Shown one piece after another: positions 14,057 through 14,801 of a stretch of DNA of 14,801 nucleotides. Position numbers and translations under genes: made by a program. The notes beneath the pieces are model-generated. The model was given only the letters and a program-made list of their open reading frames with translations. It searched no databases and was not told where the DNA came from. Position 1 is the stretch's first letter, and every line of letters starts with the position of its first letter. The stretch comes from an uncultured bacterium (lineage in GTDB: Bacteria; Verrucomicrobiota; Kiritimatiellia; RFP12; UBA1067), in the NCBI GenBank assembly GCA_900547945.1, contig URIT01000081.1:1-14801 (forward strand), read 5' to 3'.

Positions 14057-14181
14057 TCATATTCCCGCGACGATTGCGGAACGCTTGGCGGCGTACTCGG
14101 CGGGGGTGATCAGCCCCCCGTCGGCGCGGGGCATCCTCCCAGCCCCCCCACGTTGGCCCTGGCGCATGAGGACCCCGACGT
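14057..14181 (-). pseudogene. 3' remnant encoding a SHOCT-like C-terminal tail
   Basis: Reading on the minus strand into the TGA at 14059-14057, the frame ends in GGLITPAEYAAKRSAIVAGI after a Gly/Arg-rich stretch. An acidic-start amphipathic helix of the form GxITxxEYxxKRxxI is typical of SHOCT domains at bacterial protein C-termini. The frame is cut at its 5' side by the 184-bp repeat at 14182, so only the tail survives. The family call rests on about 20 residues. Confidence 0.4.
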
Positions 14182-14365
14182 TGGTAGGGGCGCGCGTCCC
14201 GCGCGCCCGCCCGACCTCGCGCACCAGGTCTGACTATCGGACGTCCCGCGCCGGGGGCGGGCCGCCGGGGACGTCGGCCCCTACCACAGGTCCCAGCCAC
14301 GTTCCCGCCGTGGTTTTGGGGATGAACGGGATTTCACGTCGGAGCGTTCCGACGTGAAATCGCGC
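14182..14365. repeat. 184-bp composite direct repeat, copy 2
   Basis: Second copy of 13434-13617, 748 bp to the right, with changes only at 14217 (C to T) and 14236 (G to A). It retains the GGTAGGGGC/GCCCCTACC termini (14183-14285) and the 13-bp hairpin (14331-14360). It separates the SHOCT-like remnant from the recombinase remnant. Confidence 0.9.
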
Positions 14366-14416
14366 ACTCCCTCCCGTGCCCGTTTTCCATCTCTACAATT
14401 TTCGAGAATACCCATG

Positions 14417-14758
14417 AGCTTATCATTCAACGGCAAGCGCATTTCTCAATATACCTACTTACAGTACAGCAAGATTCCGGTTGGAAAGCTCTGCGCCACA
14501 CAGAACCGTATCAATGAAGATGTGATACTGTCCCTTGTTTCCGAAACACTCAAAGCCATTGCCAAGTATGCCAAGCATGACAGAGCTGAGTTTGTCCGTG
14601 TGGTGCAAGAAGCGCAGTCCAGCCAGCAGACAGCAGCGGTCAAGAAACAGTGCACACGCCTTGCTGCCGCCAAGCAGAGAGTTTCCGAGCTGGAAGTCCT
14701 GCCCAGTAAAACCTACGGTCTCATATATTCCAAAGTTGCGGTAGAAGTAATGGGTTAG
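14417..14758 (+). pseudogene. Fragment of a Firmicutes-type large serine recombinase
   Basis: The frame reads YSKIPVGKLCATQNRINEDV, then a long helical stretch with KYAKHDRAEFVRVVQEA, then AAAKQRVSELEVL. This matches the region of large serine recombinases from the second half of the zinc-ribbon domain into the coiled coil, as in clostridial conjugative and mobilisable elements. The catalytic N-terminal domain, the first zinc-ribbon cysteines and the rest of the C-terminus are missing. Family-like sequence stops near 14718, after which the frame runs out to TAG at 14758. GC content is far below that of the neighbouring genes, a sign of transfer. The open frame extends back to a GTG at 14354 inside the repeat hairpin, but that part is not family-like. 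It cannot be active. Confidence 0.65.
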
Positions 14759-14775
14759 TGGGTTGCGCAGCCCAC
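14758..14775. repeat. Short palindrome at the window edge
   Basis: GTGGGTTGCGCAGCCCAC is palindromic apart from one position pair (a G-T in RNA), centred on TGCGCA. It overlaps the end of the recombinase remnant frame. The sequence after it (14776-14801) is GC-rich, ending GTGCGCCCGCCC, and may belong to another dispersed repeat that continues past the window. Confidence 0.5.
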
Positions 14776-14801
14776 CAGTCGAATTGAGGGTGCGCCCGCC
14801 C

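Noticed and set aside
13434..14365. CRISPR-like array
   Set aside because: Only two long copies 748 bp apart, with gene debris between them and no cas genes; not a repeat-spacer array.

Overview
This window looks like a piece of a very GC-rich bacterial chromosome. The gene set is an exosortase with an EpsI domain, a polyprenyl-phosphate sugar-phosphate transferase, a GH13-GH133 debranching enzyme, a DUF3793-flavodoxin pair and dispersed GC-rich palindromic repeats. Together with a low-GC remnant of a Firmicutes-type serine recombinase, this fits an anaerobic, probably gut-associated member of the Verrucomicrobiota/Kiritimatiellota group. That placement is inference from gene content; there is no marker gene in the window.

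Layout. All eight intact protein genes lie on the minus strand, in three probable transcription units. Unit 1 (13008 down to 4632) runs: an RlmI-like SAM-dependent methyltransferase, an exosortase-EpsI fusion, a WecA/MraY-type transferase fused to a FlaA1-like Rossmann domain, and a 1314-residue GH13-GH133 alpha-glucan enzyme. The last three overlap by 4 and 20 bases and are probably translationally coupled. Unit 2 (4465 down to 3286) is DUF3793 plus a long-chain flavodoxin. It has a near-consensus sigma-70 promoter framed by a strong dyad, and an intrinsic terminator. Unit 3 (3113 down to 35) is a secreted GH16 enzyme with an extra helical domain, followed one base later by a Gfo/Idh/MocA oxidoreductase. 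A pair of palindromic repeats sits at its end, one inside the last codons. A tRNA-Lys(TTT) gene (13088-13163) is the only confident plus-strand gene and is divergent from unit 1.

Right end (13164-14801). This is a decayed, repeat-rich accessory strip. It holds a small doubtful ORF and two 184-bp direct repeats 748 bp apart that differ at two positions. Between the repeats are a frameshifted gene with an intact start region and the 3' tail of another gene. After them comes a serine-recombinase fragment of clearly lower GC.

Function. The exosortase and the lipid-linked sugar transferase suggest an exopolysaccharide/envelope locus with sorting of C-terminally tagged proteins; no tagged substrate is visible here. 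The debranching enzyme, GH16 enzyme and oxidoreductase point to glucan and sugar metabolism. DUF3793-flavodoxin suggests a redox or iron-responsive unit. The most distinctive points are the four-cysteine zinc-ribbon-like insert in the EpsI domain, the two multidomain fusions in one overlapping operon, the dyad-framed promoter of unit 2, and the duplicated composite repeat. I found no CRISPR array, complete insertion sequence or complete defence system.
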